From assembly GCA_003134855.1 (NCBI GenBank), contig PLCS01000008.1:124001-188000 (forward strand): 64,000 nt of DNA, written 5' to 3'. Under the pieces are notes generated by a model. The model did not search any database and was not told the DNA's origin. It saw nothing but the letters and a program-made list of their open reading frames with translations. The stretch is from Acidobacteriaceae bacterium. GTDB taxonomy: Bacteria; Acidobacteriota; Terriglobia; Terriglobales; Acidobacteriaceae. Below are positions 26,506 through 37,331 of the stretch, piece by piece. Each line of letters starts with the position of its first letter. The stretch's first letter is position 1. The position numbers and the translations under genes were made by a program.

Positions 26506-26624
26506 AGTTTCATGCGTGGCAGGTCGGGGAAGCCGATGCGGGACTGGTAAGAAACAGGGATGTTGTTGGACCAGGGTTGGAACGATTCGCGGGAATGCGC
26601 GACGAGGATTGTTGGAATAAATTC

Positions 26625-26663
26625 AGCAAGTTAGCGTCCGCTTTGCGGACATAGCAAGTTGGC
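26625..26663. repeat. AGCAAGTT direct repeats around a GC hairpin
   Basis: AGCAAGTTAGC, then GTCCGC-TTT-GCGGAC (26636-26650), then AGCAAGTTGGC. A related unit occurs at 36555-36602. Confidence 0.5.
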
Positions 26664-26796
26664 GAGTTGGCGGCGGCATTGGCAATCAGATGTTTCATCC
26701 CTCGTGGGTTGGCAAAAGCCGGTAGGGGGACTATTACGAAAGAAACCCGGCCCGCGCGGCATCAACAGCTCCGCACGATAAAATAGCCTCAACCGG

Positions 26797-27543
26797 ATGC
26801 CGCAAACTTCTCCAGCCGCCGCGCCCCAGACCACCCGCTCCGCGCGGGCCACGGAGCCGCGCGCCCCTATCATTCATCTCAGCAACCTCGAAAAGACCTA
26901 CACCACCGCGCGCGGCGCGCTCACCCTCTTTCGCGGCCTGAACCTCGAGGTTCAGCCCGGCGAGATGGTGGCCATCGTCGGCCAATCGGGCGCGGGCAAG
27001 AGCACGCTGCTGCACATTCTGGGCGCGCTGGACGCGCCCACCGCCGGAACGGTCACCTGCGTCGCGGTCAACGTGGCCCAGCTTTCGCCGCGCGAGGCCG
27101 CTGCCTTTCGCAATCGCGAGATCGGCTACGTCTGGCAGTTTCATTACCTGCTGCCGGAGTTCACGGCTCTGGAAAACGTCGCGATGCCTCTGCTGGCTCG
27201 CGGCCTGCGTAAATCCGAGGCGCTCGCGGCGGCGGCCAAGTGGCTCGGCGAGGTGGGCCTGGAGGATCGCGGCGACCATCGGCCGGGTGAGTTGAGCGGC
27301 GGCGAGCAGCAGCGCGTGGCGCTGGCGCGCTCGCTGGTCAACCATCCCCGGCTGCTGCTGGCCGACGAACCCACCGGCGACCTGGACGAGACCACCGCCG
27401 GCCGCGTCTTCGACCTGATTGAACGGCTGCACGCGACGCACGGCCTCACTTCGATTCTGGTGACGCACAATATGGAGCTGGCCGCGCGCTGTAGCCGCAT
27501 TTTGCGCCTGGAGAGTGGCAGACTGGCCGCGTATACTCCATAA
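26797..27543 (+). CDS. LolD/MacB-type ABC transporter ATP-binding protein
   Basis: 248 residues. Walker A GQSGAGKST (62-70), the Q-loop, signature LSGGEQQR, Walker B LLLADEP and an H-loop in VTHN are all intact. VWQFHYLLPEFTALENV is characteristic of the LolD/MacB/FtsE group, where this ATPase drives extraction of lipoproteins (LolCDE) or substrate export from the periplasmic face. No permease gene (lolC/E) is adjacent, so it is an orphan whose partner must be encoded elsewhere. The first 22 residues are a disordered Ala/Thr/Arg-rich extension. Confidence 0.88.
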   Translation: MPQTSPAAAPQTTRSARATEPRAPIIHLSNLEKTYTTARGALTLFRGLNLEVQPGEMVAIVGQSGAGKSTLLHILGALDAPTAGTVTCVAVNVAQLSPREAAAFRNREIGYVWQFHYLLPEFTALENVAMPLLARGLRKSEALAAAAKWLGEVGLEDRGDHRPGELSGGEQQRVALARSLVNHPRLLLADEPTGDLDETTAGRVFDLIERLHATHGLTSILVTHNMELAARCSRILRLESGRLAAYTP

Positions 27544-27871
27544 ACGGATGAAAATGCCGTAAAGATTTGGCGAAAAAATTACGCCTTTGCGGGCGGTTGT
27601 TGAGTCTAATGGAGTAAGCGGGCTGGAAGAGGATGCGGTTTTCATTCCTTTCCGGCTGAAAATGGGATGGATGGAACTCTCTTTGGCGGTGCAATCGCCG
27701 GAGAAAATGGGTGTAAGATCGCCTGTGAGCCATCCAAGAGGGCTGTTCGGGGCCAAATGCAGATTCACTGGCCTCGGCGGCGAAGTTTAAACGGGGCGCG
27801 CGGGCTGGGCTGAAGCCGGCAAGTGAAGCGGACGGCTGCTCCCGCCGATAGCCAGTATCAGGGGGACCGCT
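27544..27871. other. 328-base region upstream of clpC
   Basis: No gene supported; a 67-codon frame inside lacks a ribosome site and recognisable similarity. No CIRCE inverted repeat or other heat-shock operator was seen. The AGGGGGA before the clpC start is the only clear signal. Confidence 0.4.
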
Positions 27872-30340
<2,469 letters not shown>

Positions 30341-30362
30341 GGGCTCAATCCATCCCGAACCC

Positions 30363-30392
30363 AAGCGCCCCGGCAAACCCGCCGAGGCGCTT
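30363..30392 (+). terminator. Probable terminator of clpC
   Basis: AAGCGCC (30363-30369) pairs with GGCGCTT (30386-30392), with a CGG/CCG inner stem, 23 bases past the stop. It is followed by TTGTTATT. The T-run is weak. Confidence 0.55.
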
Positions 30393-30434
30393 GTTATTGA
30401 AGATCATTCAACTTTTCAGGTTCGCAGTCCGGGG

Positions 30435-33400
30435 TCATTGGTTATGCAGAACGACGCCGGGCGGTAAAACTAGTTGAGGCGCAGGAATCACACCCGTGCT
30501 TGTTCCGTTCCCACCATCGCATCCAAGGTTCCCACCACCGCATCCATGGGTATTTACTCCATCGAATAGCCCAATTCCAAAGGGCATCCCTACGGGAACT
30601 GTGAAATTAACCGTTAATGTACCCAATGGATATGAAGCTATACTCCCCTGCACCACAGTGTAGATGATATTCGGTTCAGACAACAGCACTGGTTTATTAC
30701 CCGAAATACCGAAAGTAAAAACACTTGAATCCGCCAGAGAACTCTCTGTATATGGGGGATAAATTGTTTCTGGGGAAATTATCGAAAGGAATTCTTCGGG
30801 GTACACCCGCTCTCCCTGGTTAATACTAGACAATGCAAGGACACCACTAAAGCCAATGTTGATCATGAAAGTTTCCTGAGCCGTTACGTGGCCACAGCCC
30901 GCAGCATGATACGCTATGTCACAGCGCAGTGTGTCCGCGCTCAGACTCCCTGTCCTAGAGATCGTACCGGTCAACGATACCGGAGTTCCCGCCGCTATTG
31001 TTGTCGATGTAAGCACATAGTTGTATGATCCAGAACCTACCGCGTCGGCCCGGTTTTCGGTGGACACGGAAGTTGTTGAAGCTCCCACTGAGAAGTTTGA
31101 GCCGTCAAAGCCAACCACAGAGGAGGCGCCGTTTTCAGAGACGCTCAAATCAGCAGTAGAAGTGCCGGATTGTAAGGCGGACTTGCAGGGTGGGGTGGCC
31201 GGCGTCCAGGGCGCGGGGTAATCGCAGACCGTGGTGTCCGGACTCACGAAGGCGTCACCATTAAAGTAGGTAGGGTTTGCAGTTGATACGGTCACGCTGG
31301 CCGAGTCAGTGGCACTTAGGTCGGCTTTGCTGATGGCCGTAACGACGACTGCCGACGGGTTTGGCACGGTGCCGGGCGCGGTGTACACGCCTTCCTCTGT
31401 AATGGTTCCGAACGTCGAGTTTCCACCGGCGATACCGTTCACACTCCAAGTAACCGCTGTGTTCGAGGAGCCTTGAACCGTTGCTGCGAATAGCTGACTT
31501 ACGCCCACAGGGATACTGGCAGTGGTTGTCGAAAGGGTTACAGTCACACCCTTAATCTCAAAAGTGACGGGTGCTGACGTTCCGCCTGGAGGATCTGGAC
31601 TGTTCACGGTGACCGGGAAGGCTCCGGCCTGCACAAGATCGCTGGCAGGCACGACCGCCGTCAAATCACTTGGGTCCGAAAACTTGGTGACTAATGCCTG
31701 CCCATTGAAGTTCACCACCGAATCCGGAACAAAATTAGAACCGGTGAGCGAGATCGTCAGGTCCGGGCTATTGGGAAGTGCCTGATTCGGTGTGACCGTG
31801 TCGAGCACCGGCGTAAAGCAGGTGACTGAGGATTGGAGTATGTTTGAGTTGTACAAATTCAGGCTCGGGCTCGAATAATCCGCCACATTTAGGCCGAAAA
31901 TCTTGGCATTCACACCGACATTGCCCTCAATCCCAAAGTTCAGACTCCAACACGGGCTTGCGGTAAGGCTAGATACAAACTGTAAATAAGCGTCCGTACT
32001 TAAATATGGTGTCACCACACCATAAATCTCGGCGCCTGCCTGTAACCCAACAAAACCCTTGAGAGTAAGCGGCGCGTCCACCGAGGTAGCACCTGGAGAG
32101 GCAGCTGGCGAGGTGACCGTGCCTATCGGACTCCATTGCCCGTTGGCATACGATACCCCAACGGTGATAATAGAGCTTGCAGAGTAAAGTGTGTACGCGC
32201 TGATATTTGCTGATGGAGTCAGCTTGAGACCTACAAATGGGGTCAAAGTGGGCTGAATTGTAACCGGTACGCCGCCGATCAGGGCCGTAGTGAGAGGCCC
32301 TTTTATGCTTTGCAGATTCTGCGTAATGCCAAGGCCTCCCTCATCGCCCGCTGTGATAGACAAATCGACACCAAGAGTAATGGTTGCATTCGCAGAAACC
32401 AATTGGAACGATTGGATTTGCAAGGCAAAGTTAAAGCTAGGGCAATAATCTCCAGCGCCCTGTAGCGTCGTTAGTGAAGCCTCTCCCGGTCCTGAAGGAT
32501 CTTCTCCCACCAATTCAAGATCGATGGGGAGCGAAATCGTGTTAAGGTTTCTCGCGCAAGCTGTTCCTACGCTTGAGGCCTCCGCCAAGTCACGGCTGGT
32601 TAGTTTGTGGCCAAGCACGCGACGAGACGATATTTTTGACTTTGAACGTAAGCTGGGTGTTGTGTTTGTCGGACCAAGGGCTTCGGTGAACTGGAACGTC
32701 GCCTGTTGAATGGCATCCGTCAAAGCTGCCTGTTGCACACTGGCAGTGACAGTTCCGCCGCTGGTGCTAACACTGACGATCTTTACCAGCAAGCCGTTGG
32801 GCGCGGCTGTGGTTGGCGCGCTGGCAAGTACATCGCCGACAGACAAAGAGGCTGCCACAGGACTCGATGCAGGCAGCGTAACGGTCGAGCCGTCCGTCGA
32901 AACCGTGAGGCCGCTCATGCCGGTCGCATCGAGCACCTTCGTGGTGTTCGGGATGATTGTGGAATATACGACATTGGCAGTCGAGGCGGAGCCGGATGTC
33001 ACGCTCACCGTCAGAGTGGCCTGGGCCGCGTAATAGGTGCTGGTTCCCACCACAACCGGCGCGGCAGTGACCGTGTACGTTCCGGGTATGGCGTTCATTG
33101 TCCCGCTTGAAGTCAGCGTCGATTGCTGGCCGTTCGGATCGGTTACCGTCACATTGGCCGACGCGCCCAACGGCAAACCCGTAATCGTGACCACAAGCGT
33201 GGTCGCTGAAGTTACCGCGACCGTTGCATTGCCGGATTTTGTTGTATCTTCCGTTGAGGTCGCTGTGATCGTTGCCGTTCCCACGCCAGCCGGTGTGAAG
33301 ACACCGGTGCTGCTGACAGCGCCGATGCTCGTGGGGCTGACGGACCATGTGACCGAAGAACTGTAATCTCCGGTTCCACTCACCGTCGAAGTGCAGGCCG

Positions 33401-33593
33401 AGGTCTGGCTCGATGAGATCGAAGTAGGAGAGCAGCTTACCGCGACAGACGTGATCGTGGGCGTTACCGGGGGAGTGCCTCCGCCTCCCCCGCCGCAACC
33501 GGCAATGACCGTCACGATTACCGCTGCCAACAATAGGGTGACAAACCCCCACCCCATACGCAAAGCCCTGCGACGCCGTCCAGTCTCTGACAT
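30435..33593 (-). CDS. Large Ig-like/IPT-domain surface lipoprotein
   Basis: 1052 residues. A membrane-spanning signal with lipobox VIAGC (Cys about 33) is followed by a GGGGG linker, so the protein should be lipid-anchored. A bacterial Ig-like (Big_2) domain lies at about 45-130, a second beta-sandwich region at about 130-210, a large beta-rich domain of unknown type at about 330-620, an IPT/TIG-like domain at about 620-715 (GSNFVPDSVVNFNGQ), another Big_2-like domain at about 715-800, and an unassigned C-terminal domain. It is Ser/Thr-rich with few charged residues. A cell-surface adhesion or matrix role is plausible but not shown. Base composition is lower in GC than the neighbours, especially in the middle. 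Confidence 0.8.
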   Translation of the reverse strand: MSETGRRRRALRMGWGFVTLLLAAVIVTVIAGCGGGGGGTPPVTPTITSVAVSCSPTSISSSQTSACTSTVSGTGDYSSSVTWSVSPTSIGAVSSTGVFTPAGVGTATITATSTEDTTKSGNATVAVTSATTLVVTITGLPLGASANVTVTDPNGQQSTLTSSGTMNAIPGTYTVTAAPVVVGTSTYYAAQATLTVSVTSGSASTANVVYSTIIPNTTKVLDATGMSGLTVSTDGSTVTLPASSPVAASLSVGDVLASAPTTAAPNGLLVKIVSVSTSGGTVTASVQQAALTDAIQQATFQFTEALGPTNTTPSLRSKSKISSRRVLGHKLTSRDLAEASSVGTACARNLNTISLPIDLELVGEDPSGPGEASLTTLQGAGDYCPSFNFALQIQSFQLVSANATITLGVDLSITAGDEGGLGITQNLQSIKGPLTTALIGGVPVTIQPTLTPFVGLKLTPSANISAYTLYSASSIITVGVSYANGQWSPIGTVTSPAASPGATSVDAPLTLKGFVGLQAGAEIYGVVTPYLSTDAYLQFVSSLTASPCWSLNFGIEGNVGVNAKIFGLNVADYSSPSLNLYNSNILQSSVTCFTPVLDTVTPNQALPNSPDLTISLTGSNFVPDSVVNFNGQALVTKFSDPSDLTAVVPASDLVQAGAFPVTVNSPDPPGGTSAPVTFEIKGVTVTLSTTTASIPVGVSQLFAATVQGSSNTAVTWSVNGIAGGNSTFGTITEEGVYTAPGTVPNPSAVVVTAISKADLSATDSASVTVSTANPTYFNGDAFVSPDTTVCDYPAPWTPATPPCKSALQSGTSTADLSVSENGASSVVGFDGSNFSVGASTTSVSTENRADAVGSGSYNYVLTSTTIAAGTPVSLTGTISRTGSLSADTLRCDIAYHAAGCGHVTAQETFMINIGFSGVLALSSINQGERVYPEEFLSIISPETIYPPYTESSLADSSVFTFGISGNKPVLLSEPNIIYTVVQGSIASYPLGTLTVNFTVPVGMPFGIGLFDGVNTHGCGGGNLGCDGGNGTSTGVIPAPQLVLPPGVVLHNQ

Positions 33594-33723
33594 CTGCTTA
33601 GCCTTTCAAATGGATTTGCCAGCAAGCATACTCCTTTCTGCCTGAGTACGCAAAAACGTTAAAAAGTTATCAAACAGGCTGGTAATCCTCGATATTTAGA
33701 CCGGGGGAATCGTAATCCACTTT

Positions 33724-33900
33724 TCAGCTTAGGAACTCGGCGATCACGCTGACTACCGTCTGCTGCTCGTCTTCGCGCAGCTCGGGGAAGATGGGCAGAG
33801 CCATGACTTCACGGGCGGCGCACTCGGCTTCGGGGAAGCTGCCTTCTTTATAGCTGAGGCTCTGCAATGCCTGCTGCAAGTGGAGCGGGACAGGGAACCA
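33724..33900 (-). pseudogene. Relic of a DegT/DnrJ/EryC1 aminotransferase 3' end (copy A)
   Basis: The frame reads FPVPLHLQQALQSLSYKEG, then FPEAECAAREVMALPIFPEL and a terminal VVSVIAEFLS, the C-terminal signature of PLP-dependent sugar aminotransferases (DegT/DnrJ/EryC1/StrS). The rest of the roughly 370-residue enzyme, including the PLP lysine, is missing. Similarity stops just before the hairpin at 33925. A diverged second relic with the same orientation lies at 36319-36440. Confidence 0.7.
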
Positions 33901-33924
33901 GCAACTGAGGCGGTTCAACTCATT

Positions 33925-33967
33925 CAAACATATGGGCCGAGGCGGAATGCCTCGGCCCATGTGTTTG
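33925..33967 (-). terminator. Strong terminator-like hairpin after the VWD gene
   Basis: An 18 of 19 bp stem from CAAACATATGGGCC to GGCCCATGTGTTTG with inner CGAGGC/GCCTCG and a 5-base loop. It lies 20 bases past the stop of the VWD gene on the minus strand. Confidence 0.75.
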
Positions 33968-33986
33968 TAGCGGGTGGTTTATCGGA

Positions 33987-36128
33987 CTACTTATTGTCCG
34001 GTTCCCGATGCATGACCGGCTTCATGACGCGAATGGGCCGACGGGCAAGGATGAAAGTCTTAATAGCCAGCTTATCGTTCATCACGACGCTATCCAGCAC
34101 GCAGGATTCCAGCAGATCCCGATTTGTTATACCGGCCGCCCTGCAAGCCTCGCGCGCAGGTCCAGCCAGCTGTGGATCGATCTCCGATGCATAGAACGGC
34201 TTGGCAGGAATGCCGGCCTTGATCGTTGCCGGTTCAGTGAACATCGAATCCTTCGGATGCACACGCCAACTGTCGGCATAGGTATGGTAGAGATCGGTGA
34301 AGGTTACCGGCTCCTTCAGCACCACTCCCGCGGAAGTCGCAAGCACCTGCTCGGTTCCTTTCGGGTTACCCAGCAACCCGCGAATCTTCGTGAGAGTATG
34401 GCCCAGGCCCACGTTCACATTGATCCACTGGGGGTTGAGTGTAGCGCTCACGCTGTCGCCGCTGTCGTTTGTCACGATGTAGACGCTGCCATGCCTGACG
34501 ATCTGAACCCCGGTGGATTCGGCAATCGTCGAGCCATCGGCCAGAGTTCTAGCCGCGCCATTGATGACCAGCCGCGCGGGCTCAATGTAGAGGGCCACGC
34601 GCGTCTTGCCCATCCGCACCGCAACGGCCTTGTTGACTGCCGTGTTGGGGTACTGCGGTGGTCCGGTCTTCTGGCGAGTTTGCACTTCAAAGTCCGGGCC
34701 GTCCTGCATCAGCACAAAGTCGCCCGACGCCTGGAAGTCGTAATACAACCCGCTGAAGGTGGTCACATGAGTGTCGCCGACACTGGTTGCATCCGCGCAC
34801 GACGCAATCGCGCCAGCAGGCGCGGGGAAGCTCTCCCAGAACAAGAGCGCCGGCATGGTCCCTGTCACTGGGGAAGGAGGGGTGTTGCCCAGGGTCAGGT
34901 TGTTCGATTCGCCGGTGAAGCTTTGCAAGTCACAGTTGGGTCCGGTCGTTACTCCGCTGTCCACGCCGGTGCGCACATGAATCGTCGTTCCGCTGCTGAA
35001 GACGGCCTGACTTGCGCTGCCATCGCCAAAGACATTGAACTCGACTTCCTGCCACTGGGAGCCCAGATCCGGGAAGCGATTGTCCCCAGGCGCCGAGAAG
35101 AGCGTGAGGCTGCCATCCTTCACCACCAGGGAGTCATCCGCGCCGTGTACACCGGCTGCGGAGCCCGTAACTGTCATCCCTTGCAGCGAAGTGATCGGTT
35201 CCGACGTCGCCGGGCCACCGTTCACGGCGTTGATCCAACAGTAAACATTGCCCGTGGAGGTGAACTGAAAGGTATGCCATGCCGGCAGCCCTGGTGGAGA
35301 CGCCGGGCAGCTTGTTCCTGCTGGACCATAGTTTTCCAGCCAGTACTGGATGAACGCGCTTCCAGCGGCTTCGTATACGAACTGCTCCCACCCCTGGCAA
35401 GGCGGTGTGGTGGAAGCCGGAGAGCCGCTACACGCGCTGGTCGTGAAGGTCTTACTGTTCAGTTGCAGGGAATAGGCGTTATCAACGGCGCCGGGAAGGC
35501 TGCACGTCGGGTTCACGGGGCAGACGATCTGGCCGGAGGCGTTAATCGGACAGGGTACGGAGCACTCGCTCAAGGTACTGGGGGTTACACTGTCGAACAA
35601 ACCCTCAGCCTCGGTGATGTGGCCGGTCACCACGGGTGAAAAATCCGGGCCATTTCCTACTGTTTCAGGCCGAATTCCATGCCTCGGCGGATAGGGTTTG
35701 TCGGGCGGCGTCTTGCAGGCTACTTCGTGCCACACGGTGTCCGGATAGGTCACTGCGTAGCAAGCCTTCTTCGGCCGCGACGCCTTCAGAAGCGTTCTGC
35801 GCCACCTCTCCAGCTCCTCCGCGGCTGGCCTCCGCTCGTTGTTCAATTGCGCCATCTCCGCGGCAGGACTGCTCTGCGTCTTCTCATCGGCCATTTTGAC
35901 CGGTGTCTGGCCCGCCGCTGACCAGGCTACGCCCAGCGCCAGCGCCATGAGCATCGCGCAGGACTTCATGCCTGCGCTCGCGAAACGGCCCATCCAGCTC
36001 CGTCCCATACGATTGCCACTGCCTTGCGTCCGCTTCGAGGATGCGTTCAGCACCCCCTCGAGCGGTGCACACGTACACGTGTAATGCTGCCAGAGTTGCT
36101 TTGACATAAGACCTCTTTTCGATTGCAT
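33987..36128 (-). CDS. Secreted protein with von Willebrand type D-like domain
   Basis: 713 residues from the first ATG; a later ATG about residue 54 begins a cleaner signal peptide (MKSCAMLMALALGVAWSAAG), so the true protein may be about 660 residues. The central part (about 150-440) is Cys/Gly/Pro-rich and reads like a secreted beta-protein with paired cysteines. At about 450-630 a VWD-like domain starts with SVGDTHVTTFSGLYYDFQAS and includes FVLMQDGPDFEVQTRQ and a GLLGN motif. VWD domains mediate extracellular polymer or adhesion functions in animals and occur in some bacterial surface proteins. It is flanked by two aminotransferase relics. Confidence 0.75.
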   Translation of the reverse strand: MQSKRGLMSKQLWQHYTCTCAPLEGVLNASSKRTQGSGNRMGRSWMGRFASAGMKSCAMLMALALGVAWSAAGQTPVKMADEKTQSSPAAEMAQLNNERRPAAEELERWRRTLLKASRPKKACYAVTYPDTVWHEVACKTPPDKPYPPRHGIRPETVGNGPDFSPVVTGHITEAEGLFDSVTPSTLSECSVPCPINASGQIVCPVNPTCSLPGAVDNAYSLQLNSKTFTTSACSGSPASTTPPCQGWEQFVYEAAGSAFIQYWLENYGPAGTSCPASPPGLPAWHTFQFTSTGNVYCWINAVNGGPATSEPITSLQGMTVTGSAAGVHGADDSLVVKDGSLTLFSAPGDNRFPDLGSQWQEVEFNVFGDGSASQAVFSSGTTIHVRTGVDSGVTTGPNCDLQSFTGESNNLTLGNTPPSPVTGTMPALLFWESFPAPAGAIASCADATSVGDTHVTTFSGLYYDFQASGDFVLMQDGPDFEVQTRQKTGPPQYPNTAVNKAVAVRMGKTRVALYIEPARLVINGAARTLADGSTIAESTGVQIVRHGSVYIVTNDSGDSVSATLNPQWINVNVGLGHTLTKIRGLLGNPKGTEQVLATSAGVVLKEPVTFTDLYHTYADSWRVHPKDSMFTEPATIKAGIPAKPFYASEIDPQLAGPAREACRAAGITNRDLLESCVLDSVVMNDKLAIKTFILARRPIRVMKPVMHREPDNK

Positions 36129-36318
36129 GACAACCTGCTGTGATTACGCTTCAGGGAAGAGACAGCGCGCCATGCTTACTGCATAGTGCATCACGCGCAG
36201 CTTGCGTTTCAACTACTCATTTGCGGATTTGCAGAAATGAACCGGCATGGCCCGTGCTGAACTCCATCACGGAGCGCGATACGGACAGGGCGCAAGGCGC
36301 CAGGGTCTTTCGGTTCCC

Positions 36319-36440
36319 TCAGCTCAAAAACACGGCGATGGCGCCGACCACGGTCTGCTGCTCGTCCTCGCGCAACTCGGGGAAGATGGGCAGGGCCAGG
36401 ACTTCTCGGGCGGCGCGCTCGGGCTCTGCGGAGGGTTCGG
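36319..36440 (-). pseudogene. Relic of a DegT/DnrJ/EryC1 aminotransferase 3' end (copy B)
   Basis: The frame reads EPSAEPERAAREVLALPI, then FPELREDEQQTVV and terminal AIAVFLS, matching copy A (33724-33900) closely: about three of four bases are identical over 120 bases. An in-frame TAG precedes it, so only the last 40 or so codons remain. Confidence 0.65.
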
Positions 36441-36554
36441 CGTGTTTTTCACAACCCTATGCCAGCAGCCGCATGGTCTCCCGATGAACAAAAGTGGTGG
36501 AGAGTTGGAGCTTCTCAATCCTTTCGCAAATACTCGCGAGGACTGGCTTACCAG

Positions 36555-36602
36555 TTAGCAAGTTGTCCATCGCTTCGCGGTGATCGCAGGTTAGCAAGTT
36601 GG
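36555..36602. repeat. AGCAAGTT direct repeats around a GC hairpin, second copy
   Basis: TTAGCAAGTTG (36555-36565) and TTAGCAAGTTGG (36591-36602) flank CGCTTCGCG. Same layout as 26625-26663, with a different, weaker hairpin. Confidence 0.45.
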
Positions 36603-36674
36603 CGGGTTCATTGCCGGCGTAACTTGCAAACGCGAGACGGGCTGCTCCTCATCAACAGGACGGTTGAAGTTCGT

Positions 36675-36725
36675 GGTTTCCCACCCTTGCCGCAAAAACA
36701 AAGACGCGGCGAGGGTGGGGCACCC
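36675..36725 (+). repeat. Dispersed REPIN-like hairpin
   Basis: GGTTTCCCACCCTTGCCGC, an A-rich loop, then GCGGCGAGGGTGGGGCACC. It is the most complete copy of the family, with both edges intact. Confidence 0.85.
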
Positions 36726-36755
36726 AGACTCATGATCTTCCACTAACCGCCGTTT

Positions 36756-36816
36756 GGTTTCCCAGGTCCCAGAAGCGGGACCTTCGACCAAGCTCAGGGC
36801 AGGAGCTGGGGCACCC
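36756..36816 (+). repeat. Variant REPIN-like element
   Basis: It starts GGTTTCCCAGGTCCC and ends GGAGCTGGGGCACCC, the same edges as the other copies, but has an internal GGTCCC/GGGACC hairpin resembling the RAYT-flanking units. It lies 30 bases from the copy at 36675-36725. Confidence 0.6.
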
Positions 36817-37023
36817 TGATGGATTTGGAAATGAGGCTGAAAATCGGCCCGGAAAACAAAATTGAGGAAAAACAGGGTTGAAAAGATAAGCGAAGCCTTA
36901 TATTGTTGAGCCATTGCGGGAATGGGCGGCTCCGGGGCTTCCGGCGCCGCTTCCGCCGATTTGTATTAGTACGCTATTCAATTGCGTCCACCCCCCCCCA
37001 CGTAGAAGGCAGGAGATCGGCAC

Positions 37024-37323
37024 ATGGAGAACAAGCCGGCACAAAACATTCAGGACACGTTCCTGAACACGGTCCGCAAGGACAAAACACCCATTACGGT
37101 ATATCTGGTGAGCGGCGTCAAGCTCACGGGAAAGATCCGCTCCTTCGACAAGTATTCCGTGCTTCTGGAGAACAACAGCCAGGAGCAGTTGATCTTCAAG
37201 CACGCCATCTCGACCGTGGTGAGCAACCGCGGCGTGATGCACAGCGAGTTCCACGCGGGGCTAGGCACCGTTCATGGTCCGATACCAGTGGCCCCGCCGA
37301 CCTCGATAGGGGAGCCGCGATAG
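37024..37323 (+). CDS. hfq: RNA chaperone Hfq
   Basis: 99 residues. The Sm1 motif (about 8-50, with [20 protein letters not shown] and [14 protein letters not shown]) is followed by the Sm2 signature FKHAIST (58-64), where His and Lys contribute to U-rich RNA binding; the usual Tyr before KH is Phe here. Hfq forms a hexameric ring that pairs small RNAs with mRNAs. The C-terminal tail is short and Pro-rich. It is followed eight bases later by hflX, the classical hfq-hflX arrangement. Confidence 0.97.
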   Translation: MENKPAQNIQDTFLNTVRKDKTPITVYLVSGVKLTGKIRSFDKYSVLLENNSQEQLIFKHAISTVVSNRGVMHSEFHAGLGTVHGPIPVAPPTSIGEPR

Positions 37324-37331
37324 CAGGCCCG

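Larger units (their letters stand above)
26382..26796. other. 415-base intergenic region carrying two repeat elements
   Basis: No convincing gene. It contains the double-hairpin repeat at 26457-26505 and the AGCAAGTT-flanked hairpin at 26625-26663. A 62-codon minus-strand frame here is explained by the repeats. Confidence 0.5.
36129..37023. other. 895-base region of relics and repeats upstream of hfq
   Basis: No intact gene. It contains an aminotransferase relic (36319-36440), an AGCAAGTT-type repeat (36555-36602) and two REPIN-like hairpins (36675-36725 and 36756-36816). On the minus strand a stop-free stretch ends in FVHRETMRLLA at about 36460 and may be another gene remnant. The hfq promoter should lie in the last 150 bases; no clear -35/-10 pair was recognised. 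Confidence 0.55.

Noticed and set aside
26510-26698. 62-codon minus-strand frame
   Set aside because: Its sequence is largely made of the AGCAAGTT-type repeat; not a credible gene.
27587-27790. 67-codon frame before clpC
   Set aside because: No ribosome site, no similarity, lies in the probable clpC leader.
34008-35639. 543-codon plus-strand frame opposite the VWD gene
   Set aside because: His/Arg-rich antisense translation; the minus-strand product has signal peptide and a VWD-like domain.
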